A stretch of DNA of 64,000 bases from Terrimesophilobacter bigeumensis (GCF_039537265.1 NZ_BAABAE010000001.1:372001-436000), one strand, 5' to 3'. Counted from the stretch's first letter, positions 54,151-63,046 are shown. Numbers and translations: made by a program. The notes: generated by a model from the sequence alone, not told the origin.

Positions 54151-55007
54151 CCCTTCACAGCTCCTTGCATGATTCCCGCCACGAGGTGCTTGCCGGTGAA
54201 GACGAAGAGCACGATAAGCGGCAGAGTAGCCAACAGTACGCCAGCCAGGACGACGGAGTAGTCGACGAAGTAGCTTCCCTGCAGCAGCTGGAGGGCGACC
54301 GGGAGCGTCGGGTTCTGCCGGTCGAGCACGATGAACGGCCAGAAGAAGTTCGTCCACGTCGCGATGAAGGTGAAGAGCGCGAGCATGGCAGCGGCCGGCC
54401 TGGCCGACGGCAGCCCGATGTACCAGAAGGTCTGGAACATGTTCGCCCCGTCGACGCGCCCCGCCTCCACGAGCTCGTCGGGGAGTGCCTGGCTGATGTA
54501 CTGCGTCATCCAGAACACGCCGAACGCCGTGACGAGTGCCGGGACGATCACGGCGCCGATCGAGCCGGCCCAGCCGAGCTGCGCCATGACGATGAAGAGC
54601 GGCACGACGCCGAGCTGCGTGGGGACGGCCATCGTGGCGATGACGAAGACGAGCATCCACTGTTTGCCCTTGAAGCGCAGCTTGGCGAAGGAGTAGCCGG
54701 CGAGCGTCGAGAAGAAGACGACCGACGCGGAGACGACGGTGGAGACGATGATGCTGTTGCCGATCGCCTTCCAGAAGTGCACGCTGTCGTTGTTGATCAC
54801 GGTCGCCGCGTTCACGAGGAAGTTGCCGCCCGGGATCCAGCTCATGTTGGGGTCGTTGATCGTGTAGGCGTTCCCGCTGCCGATGAGGATCGTCCAGTAG
54901 AGCGGGAAGGCGGCCCCGAGCAGTACGGCGGAGAGGAATCCGTAGACGAGGAATCCGGGTCGCAGGTTGATCCGTGCCCTGGCGCGCCGGGTGCGCACGG
55001 CGGTCAT
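54147..55007 (-). CDS. CUT1 sugar ABC permease (MalG-like), cellobiose locus
   Basis: 286 residues, six helices, EAA motif LVEAGRVDGANMFQTFWYIGLP and C-terminal LVAGIMQGAVKG. ATG at 55007 overlaps the stop of the previous permease. A longer reading in this frame runs on through the upstream permease gene and is an out-of-frame shadow. Confidence 0.92.
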   Translation of the reverse strand: MTAVRTRRARARINLRPGFLVYGFLSAVLLGAAFPLYWTILIGSGNAYTINDPNMSWIPGGNFLVNAATVINNDSVHFWKAIGNSIIVSTVVSASVVFFSTLAGYSFAKLRFKGKQWMLVFVIATMAVPTQLGVVPLFIVMAQLGWAGSIGAVIVPALVTAFGVFWMTQYISQALPDELVEAGRVDGANMFQTFWYIGLPSARPAAAMLALFTFIATWTNFFWPFIVLDRQNPTLPVALQLLQGSYFVDYSVVLAGVLLATLPLIVLFVFTGKHLVAGIMQGAVKG

Positions 55008-55954
55008 GTCCTGCTCCCCTCGTTGCTCGCGATGCGTCGGGTGACGAGGTAGTTGAGGATGCCGAACACGACGATGATGAGGAACAGCATCCATGCGACG
55101 GCGGCCGCCCGGCCGAAGTCGAGTTGCCCCCAGCCGAGGTTGTAGAGGTAGATCGTGAGCGTCATCCACTGGCCGTCGGCCCCGCCCTGGCCGAACTGGT
55201 CGTAGAGTCGCGGCTCGTCGAAGATCTGCAGGCCGCCGATCGTGCTCGTAATGACGACGAAGATGAGGGTCGGCCGCAACTGCGGGATGGTGATGGAGAA
55301 GAACTGCCGGATGCGGCCCGCGCCGTCGATCCAGGCGGCCTCGTAGTAGTCGTGCGAGATCGCCTGCATTCCGGCGAGGAGGATGAGCGCGTTGTAGCCG
55401 GTCCAGCGGAAGTTCACCATGGTGGCGATCGCGATGTGGCTGGAGAGGGCGTCGGAGTGGAACTTGATCGGTTCGATGCCGATCTGGCCGAGGAGGGTGT
55501 TCACGAGCCCGTACTTGTCGCCGAACATGTTGCTGAAGATGAGGGTCACGGCGACGGGCATGACGACGTAGGGCAGGAGCACGCCCATTCGCCAGAAGGT
55601 CTTGGCGCGCAGGTTGGTGTCGAGCATCGCGGCGATGATGATGGCGATGATGAGCTGGGGGATCGTGGAGAGCAGGAAGATGCTGAACGTATTGCGCACC
55701 GCGATCCAGAACGCCCGCTGGCCGAGCAGGAACGCGAAGTGGTCGAGGCCGACGAAGTCGCCCTGGCCGCCGATGAGGTTCCACTCGTGCAGCGACACCC
55801 ATCCGGTGTACAGGAGGGGGAACAGTCCGACGACGGCGAACAGCAGGAAGAACGGGGAGACGTAGAGGTAGGGGGACAACTTGAGGTCCCAACGCCCGAG
55901 GCGATGACCGAAGGCGATGCGCCGCGGGCTGCGGGCGGGCGCGGTTGTCTTCAT
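55004..55954 (-). CDS. CUT1 sugar ABC permease (MalF-like), cellobiose locus
   Basis: 316 residues, six helices, EAA motif YYEAAWIDGAGRIRQFFSITIP. ATG at 55954 after GGGAG. Forms the channel with the downstream permease; no ATPase gene is present. Confidence 0.92.
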   Translation of the reverse strand: MKTTAPARSPRRIAFGHRLGRWDLKLSPYLYVSPFFLLFAVVGLFPLLYTGWVSLHEWNLIGGQGDFVGLDHFAFLLGQRAFWIAVRNTFSIFLLSTIPQLIIAIIIAAMLDTNLRAKTFWRMGVLLPYVVMPVAVTLIFSNMFGDKYGLVNTLLGQIGIEPIKFHSDALSSHIAIATMVNFRWTGYNALILLAGMQAISHDYYEAAWIDGAGRIRQFFSITIPQLRPTLIFVVITSTIGGLQIFDEPRLYDQFGQGGADGQWMTLTIYLYNLGWGQLDFGRAAAVAWMLFLIIVVFGILNYLVTRRIASNEGSRT

Positions 55955-56068
55955 GGCTGACTCCCTGAGTGATGGTTGGTGGGTGAGGCGAGTGGGCACC
56001 CGTTGGCCGATAACCGGGTGGCTTCGGGCAACGAGTGCCCACTCAGTGTTGTGTCGTGGTGGTGAGCG

Positions 56069-57349
56069 CTAGCTCAGCGCCTTGACGTCCTCGACGAACT
56101 GGTTCCACGAGTCGGCGATCGACTGGGTTCCGTCCTCGACCCGGGTCAGCGCCTTCTGCAGCGCGTCGTTGATCGGGAAGTACTTCACGCCCTTGAACGG
56201 AGACACCGTGATGGCGTTCGAGCGGTCGGTGAGGATGCTGCCGACCGGCGCGTTGTTGAAGTACTCGTTGGTGGCGCCGTCGAGCGCGTCGCTGCCGTAG
56301 GCCGAGACCTGGCTCGGGAACGTGCCGGCGTTGGCGAAGGCCTTGAGCTGCTGCTCGGGGGCGGTCAGCCAGGACGCGAGGGCGGATGCCGCCTCCGGGT
56401 GCGCGCTCTGCTTGGGCACGGTCAGGTACGAGCCGCCCCAGTTGCCGCCGCCGCCGGGGAAGACGTTCGCGACATCCCAGCCCTTGACGTCCGGAGCGTT
56501 TCCGGAGATCACGCCGAGCATCCAGCCCGGGCAGAGCATCGTCGCGTAGGCGCCGTTCGCGAGACCGGCGGTCCAGTCGTCTCCCCACTGGCCGAGGTGG
56601 GCGGACAGCGTCGAGCTCGCCTTCAGCACCGATTCGAACGCCGCCTTGACCTCGGGGTTGTCGGCTGCGATGACGGTTCCGTCGTTCTTCTCGTAGGCGT
56701 TCTGGATCTGGTTGATCACGCCCTGGTAGGTGGCGCCGGCCGAGTCGAACCAGGAGCCGGTCCCGCCGCCGGCGAGGTACTGCGCGCCGACGTCGTAGTA
56801 GTGCTGCCAGTCGCCCTTGAGCAGCTCGGCGACCGCGTCACGGTCGGAGGGGAGCCCGGCGGCCGCGAACAGGTCGGAGCGGTAGCACACGGCCTCCGGC
56901 CCGATGTCGGTGCCGTAGCCGATGAGGTTGCCGCTTCCGTCGGTCGCCGCGGCGGCCTTCCAGTCGACCCAACGGTCCTTGGCGTCGGGGTCGGTCACCG
57001 GCACGAACTTGCTCGAGTACTGCATGAGCTCGGCGAGCCAGTCGACCTCGATCGCCTCGATGTCGGAGAGTCCGCTTCCGGCGCCGAGCTTCGTGAACAT
57101 GTTCTCGCGCGCGTCGTTGGAGGTCGCCGCCTTGTTGTGGACGATCGTGATGTTCGGGTGAAGGTCCTCGTACTCCTGCAGCAGGTCGTCGGTGTAGCCG
57201 AAGTCGTTGAAGGTGGCGAGGGTGAGGGTGATCTTCTCGTTGTCGTCGGATCCGTCGCCGCCGGGGGTCGAGCATCCGGTGGCGACCAGGGCGAGCGCCG
57301 ATGCGGCGAGGATCGCGGCTCCGGCTTTGGTGCGTCGTGAAAACTTCAC
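56069..57349 (-). CDS. Cellobiose-type solute-binding lipoprotein
   Basis: 426 residues. Lipobox VATGC (Cys26), then the solute-binding domain: ITLTLATFNDFGYTDDLLQEYE, EVDWLAELMQYS, GTDIGPEAVCYRSDLFAAAGLPS. Resembles CebE/cellobiose binding proteins. GTG start at 57349 preceded by AAGGAG; a GTG two codons earlier is too close to that site. Expressed behind two CelR-type operators at 57389-57426. Confidence 0.9.
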   Translation of the reverse strand: MKFSRRTKAGAAILAASALALVATGCSTPGGDGSDDNEKITLTLATFNDFGYTDDLLQEYEDLHPNITIVHNKAATSNDARENMFTKLGAGSGLSDIEAIEVDWLAELMQYSSKFVPVTDPDAKDRWVDWKAAAATDGSGNLIGYGTDIGPEAVCYRSDLFAAAGLPSDRDAVAELLKGDWQHYYDVGAQYLAGGGTGSWFDSAGATYQGVINQIQNAYEKNDGTVIAADNPEVKAAFESVLKASSTLSAHLGQWGDDWTAGLANGAYATMLCPGWMLGVISGNAPDVKGWDVANVFPGGGGNWGGSYLTVPKQSAHPEAASALASWLTAPEQQLKAFANAGTFPSQVSAYGSDALDGATNEYFNNAPVGSILTDRSNAITVSPFKGVKYFPINDALQKALTRVEDGTQSIADSWNQFVEDVKALS

Positions 57350-57388
57350 GGTCACTCCTTTGTGTGCGTGGATAGGGTGTCGATCTAG

Positions 57389-57426
57389 TGGGAGCGCTCT
57401 CATTTCGAGTTGTGGGAGCGCTCTCA
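57389..57426. promoter_or_regulatory. Two CelR-type LacI operators
   Basis: TGGGAGCGCTCTCA at 57389-57402 and again at 57413-57426, identical 14-bp sites 24 bp apart, one mismatch from the perfect palindrome TGGGAGCGCTCCCA known for CelR. They lie upstream of the binding-protein start and before the divergent vanY-like gene. Confidence 0.85.
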
Positions 57427-57530
57427 CGCAATCGCGCTAACCATATTCAGGCCAGAGGCCTCCTGTCAATCGAAACGTCCGGATTCGTGCCGAACGTCCG
57501 CCCGCGTCCGGGGTGTTCCGGCCCGGAAGC

Positions 57531-57536
57531 TAGGAT
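57531..57536 (+). promoter_or_regulatory. -10 box TAGGAT of the VanY-like gene (leaderless)
   Basis: TAGGAT ends 7 nt before the ATG at 57544, with no ribosome site between. Confidence 0.55.
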
Positions 57537-57543
57537 CGAGACC

Positions 57544-58314
57544 ATGTTTCTCGTGCCGCTCCGCCGCCACGTCGCGGCCATCGCGGCGGTATCCGTGGTC
57601 CTCGTCCTGGCCGCCTGCGCCCCCGAGCGGGTGCCCGTCGAGAGCCCGTCGCCTTCCCCGGCGGCGCAACTCCCGGCGCCGGTGCAGAAGACCAAATCCT
57701 TCTTCGACAAGAACCGCTACTCGATCGACGACCCGCTGAGCATCTGGGTCGTCAACGACAAACTGCGCCCGCTCAACCCCATCGACTACGTGCCGCCGGA
57801 TCTCGTGACCCCCGCGGTGCCGTACATCTCAAGCCCGCTCATGCGGAAGGAGGCCGCCGCCGCGCTCGAGAAGCTGGTCGTCGCCGCCGCTGCCGAAGGG
57901 GCCGGCGCCATCCAGATCCAGAACGCCTACCGGTCGTACACGTTGCAGAAGAGCATCCACGAGCGCCTCGTCTCCCAGCTGGGTCGGGAGAGGGCCCAGG
58001 CGCAGAGCGCACGGCCCGGCTACAGCGAGCACCAGACCGGTCTGACCGCGGACCTCGTCGGCAACCCGGTCGTGTGCTCGATCCAGACCTGCTTCGGCGA
58101 TACACCGCAGGGCCAATGGCTCGCGAAGAACGGATGGCGGTTCGGGTTCGTCATCCGCTATCCGGAAGGCAAGACGGATGTCACCGGCTACATCTACGAG
58201 CCATGGCACGTCCGCTATGTCGGCACCTATCTGTCGACCGAGATGCACAACACCGGGATCCTCACACTCGAGGAGTTCTTCGGCCTTCCGCCCGCGCCCG
58301 ATTACGCGGACTGA
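57544..58314 (+). CDS. D-alanyl-D-alanine carboxypeptidase lipoprotein (VanY-like)
   Basis: 256 residues. Lipobox LAAC (Cys25), Pro/Ser-rich linker, then the VanY domain with SEHQTGLTADL (zinc His and Asp, about 161-171) and EPWHVRYVG (zinc His near 222). Trims D-alanine from peptidoglycan stem peptides outside the membrane. Start ATG in the leaderless layout (TAGGAT 7 nt upstream). The 3' end overlaps the convergent pgm gene by 13 bp. Confidence 0.9.
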   Translation: MFLVPLRRHVAAIAAVSVVLVLAACAPERVPVESPSPSPAAQLPAPVQKTKSFFDKNRYSIDDPLSIWVVNDKLRPLNPIDYVPPDLVTPAVPYISSPLMRKEAAAALEKLVVAAAAEGAGAIQIQNAYRSYTLQKSIHERLVSQLGRERAQAQSARPGYSEHQTGLTADLVGNPVVCSIQTCFGDTPQGQWLAKNGWRFGFVIRYPEGKTDVTGYIYEPWHVRYVGTYLSTEMHNTGILTLEEFFGLPPAPDYAD

Positions 58315-59984
58315 GGTCGCAATGCCGCGTCGACGATGATTTTCGCGTCGGCCTGTACCCGGGCGAGGTGCTCTCCGCCCAGGAACGACTCTGCGTAGAT
58401 CTTGTAGACGTCCTCCGTGCCGCTCGGGCGGGCGGCGAACCAGGCGTTCTCGGTGACGACCTTGACCCCGCCGATCGCCGCGCCATTGCCCGGCGCCTCG
58501 CTGAGCTTCGCGGTGATCGGTTCGCCGGCGAGCTCTGTCGCCTCGATCGCGGACCCGGTGAGCCCGCCCAGCGCGACCTTCTGCGCCTTCGTGGCCACGG
58601 CATCCGTGCGCTCGTAGGCCGGGTCGCCGAATTCCTCGACGAGTTCGGCGTACAGCTCGGAAGGCGACCGGCCGGTCACGGCGCGGATCTCGCTCGCGAG
58701 GAGGGCGAGCAGGATGCCGTCCTTGTCGGTCGTCCAGGCCGTCCCGTCCATCCGCAGAAAACTCGCCCCCGCGCTCTCCTCGCCGCCGAAGGCGACCGAC
58801 CCGTCGACGAGGCCGGGCACGAACCACTTGAACCCGACGGGGACCTCCCAGAGCCGCCGGCCGAGTGAGGCCGCCACCCGGTCGATCATCGAGCTCGAGA
58901 CGAGGGTCTTGCCGATCGCGGCATCCGCCTGCCAGCCCGGCCGGTGCGTGTACAGGTACCGGATCGCGACGGCGAGGTAGTGGTTGGGGTTCATGAGGCC
59001 GGCGTCGGGGGTGACGATCCCGTGGCGGTCGGCATCCGCGTCGTTGCCGGTGAGGATGTCGAAGTCGCCCCGGTGGGCGAGCACGGACGCCATGGCCGAG
59101 GGCGAGGACGGATCCATGCGGATCCTCCCGTCCCAGTCGAGCGTCATGAACGCCCAGCGCGGGTCGACCGTCGGGTTCACGACGGTGATCGGCAGCCGGT
59201 GGCGCTCGGCGATCGCGGCCCAGTAATTGACGCTCGCCCCGCCGAGCGGGTCGGCGCCGATGCGCAGGTTCGCGGAGCGGATCGCGTCGACGTCGACGAT
59301 GCTCGCGAGGTCGTCGACGTAGTGGCCGCGGAAGTCGTAGGTGCCGACGGCGGAGGGTTCCGCGCGACGCACGTCGCGGTTGCCGTCGGCGAGCAGCGTA
59401 TTGGCTCGGTTCGCGATCCACCCGGTCGCGTCGCTGTCGGCCGGGCCCCCGTGGGGCGGGTTGTACTTGAAGCCGCCGTCACGGGGCGGGTTGTGGCTCG
59501 GGGTGATGACGATGCCGTCCCCGTGCCGCCCCCCTCCGGTCGAGCCTGCTTCTCCGGTCGAGCCTGCTTCTCCGGTCGAGCCTGTCGAGACCCGGCGATT
59601 ATGCGCGATGATCGCGTGCGAGAGCGCGGGCGTCGGAACCCAGTCGCCGAACTCGTCGACGCGCACATCCACCCGATTGCCGATGAGCACTTCGAGCGCC
59701 GTCGTCTGTGCTGGAGCGCTCAGCGCATGCGTGTCCGTGCCGATGAACAACGGCCCAGTGATGCCCTGGCCCGCCCGATACTCGACGATCGCCTGGGTGA
59801 TGGCCGCGATGTGGTCCTCGTTGAAGGCGGTGTCGAGCGATGACCCGCGGTGGCCGCTCGTGCCGAAGGCCACGCGCTCGGCCGGCTTCGCGACATCCGG
59901 ATGCCGGTGGTGGTAGGCATCGAGGAGTTCCGCGATGTCGACGAGATCCGATTCCTGGGCGGGGGTTCCGGCGCGATCGTCCAT
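58302..59984 (-). CDS. pgm: Phosphoglucomutase (alpha-D-glucose phosphate-specific)
   Basis: 560 residues. Interconverts glucose-1-P and glucose-6-P. Features: GTSGHRG (41-47), phosphoserine loop ITPSHNPP with Ser163, metal loop GNDADADRHG, sugar loop FGGEESAG and phosphate loop RPSGTE. Residues 131-154 are a low-complexity insert (VSTGSTGEAG repeats) encoded by the 18-bp repeat just before the active-site loop. ATG at 59984 after GGGAGC. Divergent from pheA. Confidence 0.93.
   Translation of the reverse strand: MDDRAGTPAQESDLVDIAELLDAYHHRHPDVAKPAERVAFGTSGHRGSSLDTAFNEDHIAAITQAIVEYRAGQGITGPLFIGTDTHALSAPAQTTALEVLIGNRVDVRVDEFGDWVPTPALSHAIIAHNRRVSTGSTGEAGSTGEAGSTGGGRHGDGIVITPSHNPPRDGGFKYNPPHGGPADSDATGWIANRANTLLADGNRDVRRAEPSAVGTYDFRGHYVDDLASIVDVDAIRSANLRIGADPLGGASVNYWAAIAERHRLPITVVNPTVDPRWAFMTLDWDGRIRMDPSSPSAMASVLAHRGDFDILTGNDADADRHGIVTPDAGLMNPNHYLAVAIRYLYTHRPGWQADAAIGKTLVSSSMIDRVAASLGRRLWEVPVGFKWFVPGLVDGSVAFGGEESAGASFLRMDGTAWTTDKDGILLALLASEIRAVTGRSPSELYAELVEEFGDPAYERTDAVATKAQKVALGGLTGSAIEATELAGEPITAKLSEAPGNGAAIGGVKVVTENAWFAARPSGTEDVYKIYAESFLGGEHLARVQADAKIIVDAALRPQSA
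59536..59592. repeat. 18-bp tandem repeat inside pgm
   Basis: GGTCGAGCCTG starts at 59538, 59556 and 59574, an 18-bp period with three units; the last continues into GGTCGAGCCTGTCGAGACC. On the minus strand it encodes STGEAG units in phosphoglucomutase. Confidence 0.85.
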
Positions 59985-60005
59985 GCTCCCACTCTGGCGC
60001 ACAAA

Positions 60006-60011
60006 TAGACT
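60006..60011 (+). promoter_or_regulatory. -10 box TAGACT of pheA (leaderless)
   Basis: TAGACT ends 7 nt before the pheA ATG at 60019; the same hexamer precedes serS. Confidence 0.55.
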
Positions 60012-60018
60012 CGCTTCC

Positions 60019-60972
60019 ATGCCTCACGCGAATCCTCACGAGACCTACAGCTACCTCGGCCCCGCGGGGACGTTCACTGAGGCCGCGCTCGCCCAGGTCC
60101 CGGATGCCGCCGGCAAGACCTGGCACGCCGTCAACAATGTCGGCGAAGCGCTGGAGGATGTCGTCGCCGGACGCAGCGTCGCCGCGATGATCGCGATCGA
60201 GAACTCGGTCGAGGGCGGGGTGAGTGCGACCCAGGATGCGCTCGCGAGCATCCCGGGCCTGCGCATCATCGGTGAGTACCTCGTTCCGGTCAACTTCGTT
60301 CTCGTCGCGCGGCCGGGCACGATGCTCGCCGCGGTGAAGGTCGTCAACGCGCATTCGGTCGCCTACGCCCAGTGCCACCGCTGGCTCGAGCGCAACCTGC
60401 CCACCCACGGGCACATTCCCGCGAGCTCGAACGTGGCTGCCGCGGCAAGCCTTCTCGATGACCCGGCTGGCGCGGCGGATGCAGCGATCGCACCGCCCGG
60501 GATCACCGCCCACCACGACCTCGACGTGCTGGCGACCGATATCGGGGACAATCCGAATGCGGTCACCCGTTTCGTGCTCGTGAGCCGCACGGTCCCGACC
60601 CCGCCGGCGACGGGTGCGGACAAGACGAGCATCATCGCCGAACTCCCCTCCGACCAGCCGGGGGCGCTGTTGGAGATGCTCGAGCAGTTCGCGACCAGGG
60701 GCGTCAACCTGAGTCTCATCGAGTCACGTCCGATCGGCGACACCCTCGGGCGCTACCGCTTCGTCATCGACCTCGACGGGCACATCCTCGACGAGCGGGT
60801 CGCGGATGCCCTGCTCGGCCTCAAACGGTTCAGCCCGAAGGTCATCTTCCTCGGCTCGTACCCGCGCGCCGACCGGGTGCGTACGGAGGTCACCCACCGC
60901 TACGGCAATGAGGTCTTCGTCGAGGCGCGCGACTGGCTGCGCGGACTCATCGCAGGAGAGCCGGAGGGGTGA
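60019..60972 (+). CDS. pheA: Prephenate dehydratase
   Basis: 317 residues, monofunctional. Converts prephenate to phenylpyruvate in phenylalanine synthesis. YLGPAGTFTEAAL start, AIENSVEGGV and catalytic TRF motif (VTRFVLVSR), followed by a C-terminal ACT domain (GALLEMLEQF and LIESRPI) for phenylalanine feedback inhibition. Start ATG in the leaderless layout; an upstream in-frame start overlaps pgm. Confidence 0.95.
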   Translation: MPHANPHETYSYLGPAGTFTEAALAQVPDAAGKTWHAVNNVGEALEDVVAGRSVAAMIAIENSVEGGVSATQDALASIPGLRIIGEYLVPVNFVLVARPGTMLAAVKVVNAHSVAYAQCHRWLERNLPTHGHIPASSNVAAAASLLDDPAGAADAAIAPPGITAHHDLDVLATDIGDNPNAVTRFVLVSRTVPTPPATGADKTSIIAELPSDQPGALLEMLEQFATRGVNLSLIESRPIGDTLGRYRFVIDLDGHILDERVADALLGLKRFSPKVIFLGSYPRADRVRTEVTHRYGNEVFVEARDWLRGLIAGEPEG

Positions 60973-60979
60973 CCTTCGC

Positions 60980-61456
60980 ATGGCTGACAACTTCGACCCG
61001 CGGTTCGACCCGCGATTCCAGCCGGGCTACGTGCCAGGACCGGGCCGGCCGAAATCGGATGCCGCGCCTCTGCCCCGCCGTGCTCCTCATCCTGTCGAAG
61101 CCGAGGCGTCGACGCTTGAGGGGGTTCGCGATGACGTCCTCGCGCTCGAAGCCGAGCCGGATCCGCCGGTCACCCCATCCGAGTCGAATGCATCCGAGTC
61201 GGACCCGCCCGAACCGAACCCCCTCGAGCGGACGCTGCTCGTCATCGGAGCCGTGCTCGTCGTCGGCGGCGTCGCCGTCGCGTATTGGGCGAACGGCCTG
61301 AACTATCAGTACCCGTCGTTCGGCACCGGGTTGTCGTGGCAGCAACTCCTTCAGGCCGCGGCGTGGGCGCTCTCGGCCCCCATGGTGACGGCCGGCCTGG
61401 CGATCGGTGTCGGCATCCTGTTCCGACGGGCCATCACCTGGAAGCCCCCGGAATGA
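60980..61456 (+). CDS. Actinobacterial membrane protein of unknown function
   Basis: 158 residues. Repetitive N-terminus (NFDPRFDPRFQPGY), an acidic Pro/Glu/Ser-rich linker and two membrane helices at about 84-104 and 126-146. Located 8 bp after pheA and overlapping the next small gene by 4 bp. No family function recognised; an envelope role is a guess. Confidence 0.65.
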   Translation: MADNFDPRFDPRFQPGYVPGPGRPKSDAAPLPRRAPHPVEAEASTLEGVRDDVLALEAEPDPPVTPSESNASESDPPEPNPLERTLLVIGAVLVVGGVAVAYWANGLNYQYPSFGTGLSWQQLLQAAAWALSAPMVTAGLAIGVGILFRRAITWKPPE

Positions 61457-61734
61457 GGCGACACAATCCGTGGATCGGTGCACTGTGGCTCTGCGCAACC
61501 GGGCTCATCGTCGCAGCGTTCTCCGCGCGAGTCTGGCAGACCTCTTTCTGGTATCCGTCGTCGTCCGAGGTGAGCCCGGGTCCCGTTGTGGTGTTCTTCC
61601 AGGAGCTGGCGGATGCGGTGGTCTCGCCCGCCCTCTACGTCGGGTTCGGCACGATCGCCGGCCTGCTCTTCCTCCATGCGCGCCAGCGCGCCCGTCGGCG
61701 GGCCAAGGAGCGTCGCCCGCCAGCCGGGACCTAG
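61453..61734 (+). CDS. Small two-helix membrane protein of unknown function
   Basis: 93 residues: helices at about 7-25 and 57-75, then an arginine-rich cytoplasmic tail (HARQRARRRAKERR). Coupled to the previous membrane protein by ATGA. Unrecognised; may form a pair with it. Confidence 0.6.
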   Translation: MRRHNPWIGALWLCATGLIVAAFSARVWQTSFWYPSSSEVSPGPVVVFFQELADAVVSPALYVGFGTIAGLLFLHARQRARRRAKERRPPAGT

Positions 61735-61989
61735 GGCAGGTCGTCGCGGAAGACGCGTGCGGTGAGCACTGGACGTCGCGGTCGAGGGTTGAGATCTGAT
61801 CCTGCACCCGATCGAATCGGGCATCGAACTTGTCGTGGACGGCGTCGAATCGGGCGTTCATCTCCGAGCGCAGGCCGCCGATCTCAGCACCGAGATCGTG
61901 CGTGTCACGACCGTGAGGGTCGCGGTGAGGAAGGCGAGCAGGATCGCGAGCGCCGTCCAGACCTGCGGTTCGGTCATGCTGATCTCCAT
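61731..61989 (-). pseudogene. Frameshifted small membrane/coiled-coil protein
   Basis: Three overlapping frames together give a plausible small protein: a first frame from ATG at 61989 (or 61977, MTEPQVWTALAILLAFLTATL) with one membrane helix; a second frame AEIGGLRSEMNARFDAVHD continuing into RFDRVQDQISTLDRDVQ, a coiled coil; and a third frame ending LTARVFRDDLP before TAG at 61731. Two frame changes are needed, near 61885 and near 61770. Either a decayed gene or sequencing errors. Confidence 0.55.
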
Positions 61990-62001
61990 ACTCGTGGAGG
62001 A

Positions 62002-63003
62002 CTAGCCGGGCACCTTGACCGTGAGCGCGCCACGGTCGGCGAAGCAGTCGACCGCGGTCACAGTGCCGAACTCGTCCCCATCGAGCTGGAACTCCTGCGG
62101 CGACTCGAGCGCGATGCCCAGGCGCCTCCCACGGAAGTAGGTGACATCCTTCACGTCCGTCGAGAGGTCGATGATCATCCGGCCGGCCGCGCTCCTGCGC
62201 AGCACGCCGTTCTCCCAGGTGATCTTGTTCCACACGCGCAGCCAGCCGAAGCGACCGCGCGGCTTGAGCGCGGCGATGTCGAGGATGCCGTCATCCGGCG
62301 TCGCATCCGGGATGAGCAGGATGCCTCCCGGCAGCGCACCGCAGTTGCCGACGATGAGGGTGTGTGCGGTGAGCGGCTTCTCCGGCAGACCGTCGAGCCG
62401 GTACCGGAGCCGTACGGGGGCGAGTTCGGGCAGCGCGCGCATCCCTGCGTCGACGTAGGCGAGCCAGCCGACGGCCTTCTTGAGCTTCGCGTTCGTCTTC
62501 GCGATCATCTTCGCGTCGAGTCCGAGACCCGCCATGACGAGGAAGACGTGCTCCTCGGTCGAATCCTTCTCCCTGGTGATCGTCGCGACGCCGACGTCGA
62601 TCGTGCGCTCGGCCTCGCCGAACGCCGTCTCGACCGAGGCGTCGAGGCTGGTGAGGCTGAGGTCGAGGTTGCGGGCGAGGAGGTTCCCGGTGCCCGCCGG
62701 CAGGAGGGCGATCGGCACGGACTTGCCGCGCAGCACCTCGGCGACCGCCCGCACGGTCCCGTCGCCGCCGGCGGCGAGCACGACCGCAGCCCCCTTCGCG
62801 AGCGCCTCGCGCGTGACCGACTGCCCGGCATCCGTCTCGCTCGTCGCATACCAGCGGGTGCGCCCCCAGCCGCTGCCGGTCTCCGCCTTCTCGACCGCGC
62901 GCCGCAGTTTGCGCAGGTCGACCTTGATGGGGTTGTAGACGACGGCGGCATGCCGCCTGGCGGTCGACACCCGTCCCGTCCCCGAACCCGATCCTGCGGC
63001 CAC
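62002..63003 (-). CDS. Diacylglycerol kinase / LCB5-family lipid kinase
   Basis: 333 residues. The DAGK catalytic domain (VVYNPIKVDLRKLRRAVEK, VLAAGGDGTVRAVAEVL, LLPAGTGNLLARNL) and C-terminal beta-rich domain are intact. Phosphorylates a lipid such as diacylglycerol at the membrane; no membrane helix. GTG start with TACGGT 7 nt upstream (leaderless layout), divergent from serS. Confidence 0.9.
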   Translation of the reverse strand: MAAGSGSGTGRVSTARRHAAVVYNPIKVDLRKLRRAVEKAETGSGWGRTRWYATSETDAGQSVTREALAKGAAVVLAAGGDGTVRAVAEVLRGKSVPIALLPAGTGNLLARNLDLSLTSLDASVETAFGEAERTIDVGVATITREKDSTEEHVFLVMAGLGLDAKMIAKTNAKLKKAVGWLAYVDAGMRALPELAPVRLRYRLDGLPEKPLTAHTLIVGNCGALPGGILLIPDATPDDGILDIAALKPRGRFGWLRVWNKITWENGVLRRSAAGRMIIDLSTDVKDVTYFRGRRLGIALESPQEFQLDGDEFGTVTAVDCFADRGALTVKVPG

Positions 63004-63046
63004 GACACCAACCGTACGGTACGAAACCGTTCAATAGACTGGGGAG
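63004..63046. promoter_or_regulatory. Divergent leaderless promoters of the lipid kinase and serS
   Basis: TACGGT on the minus strand (63011-63016) lies 7 nt before the kinase GTG; TAGACT at 63035-63040 on the plus strand lies 6 nt before the serS GTG. The 43-bp gap holds both. Confidence 0.55.

Noticed and set aside
54147..56042. A 631-codon open frame covering two permease genes
   Set aside because: The N-terminal half is arginine-rich shadow sequence of the other permease; the true gene starts at 55007 in an ATGA overlap.
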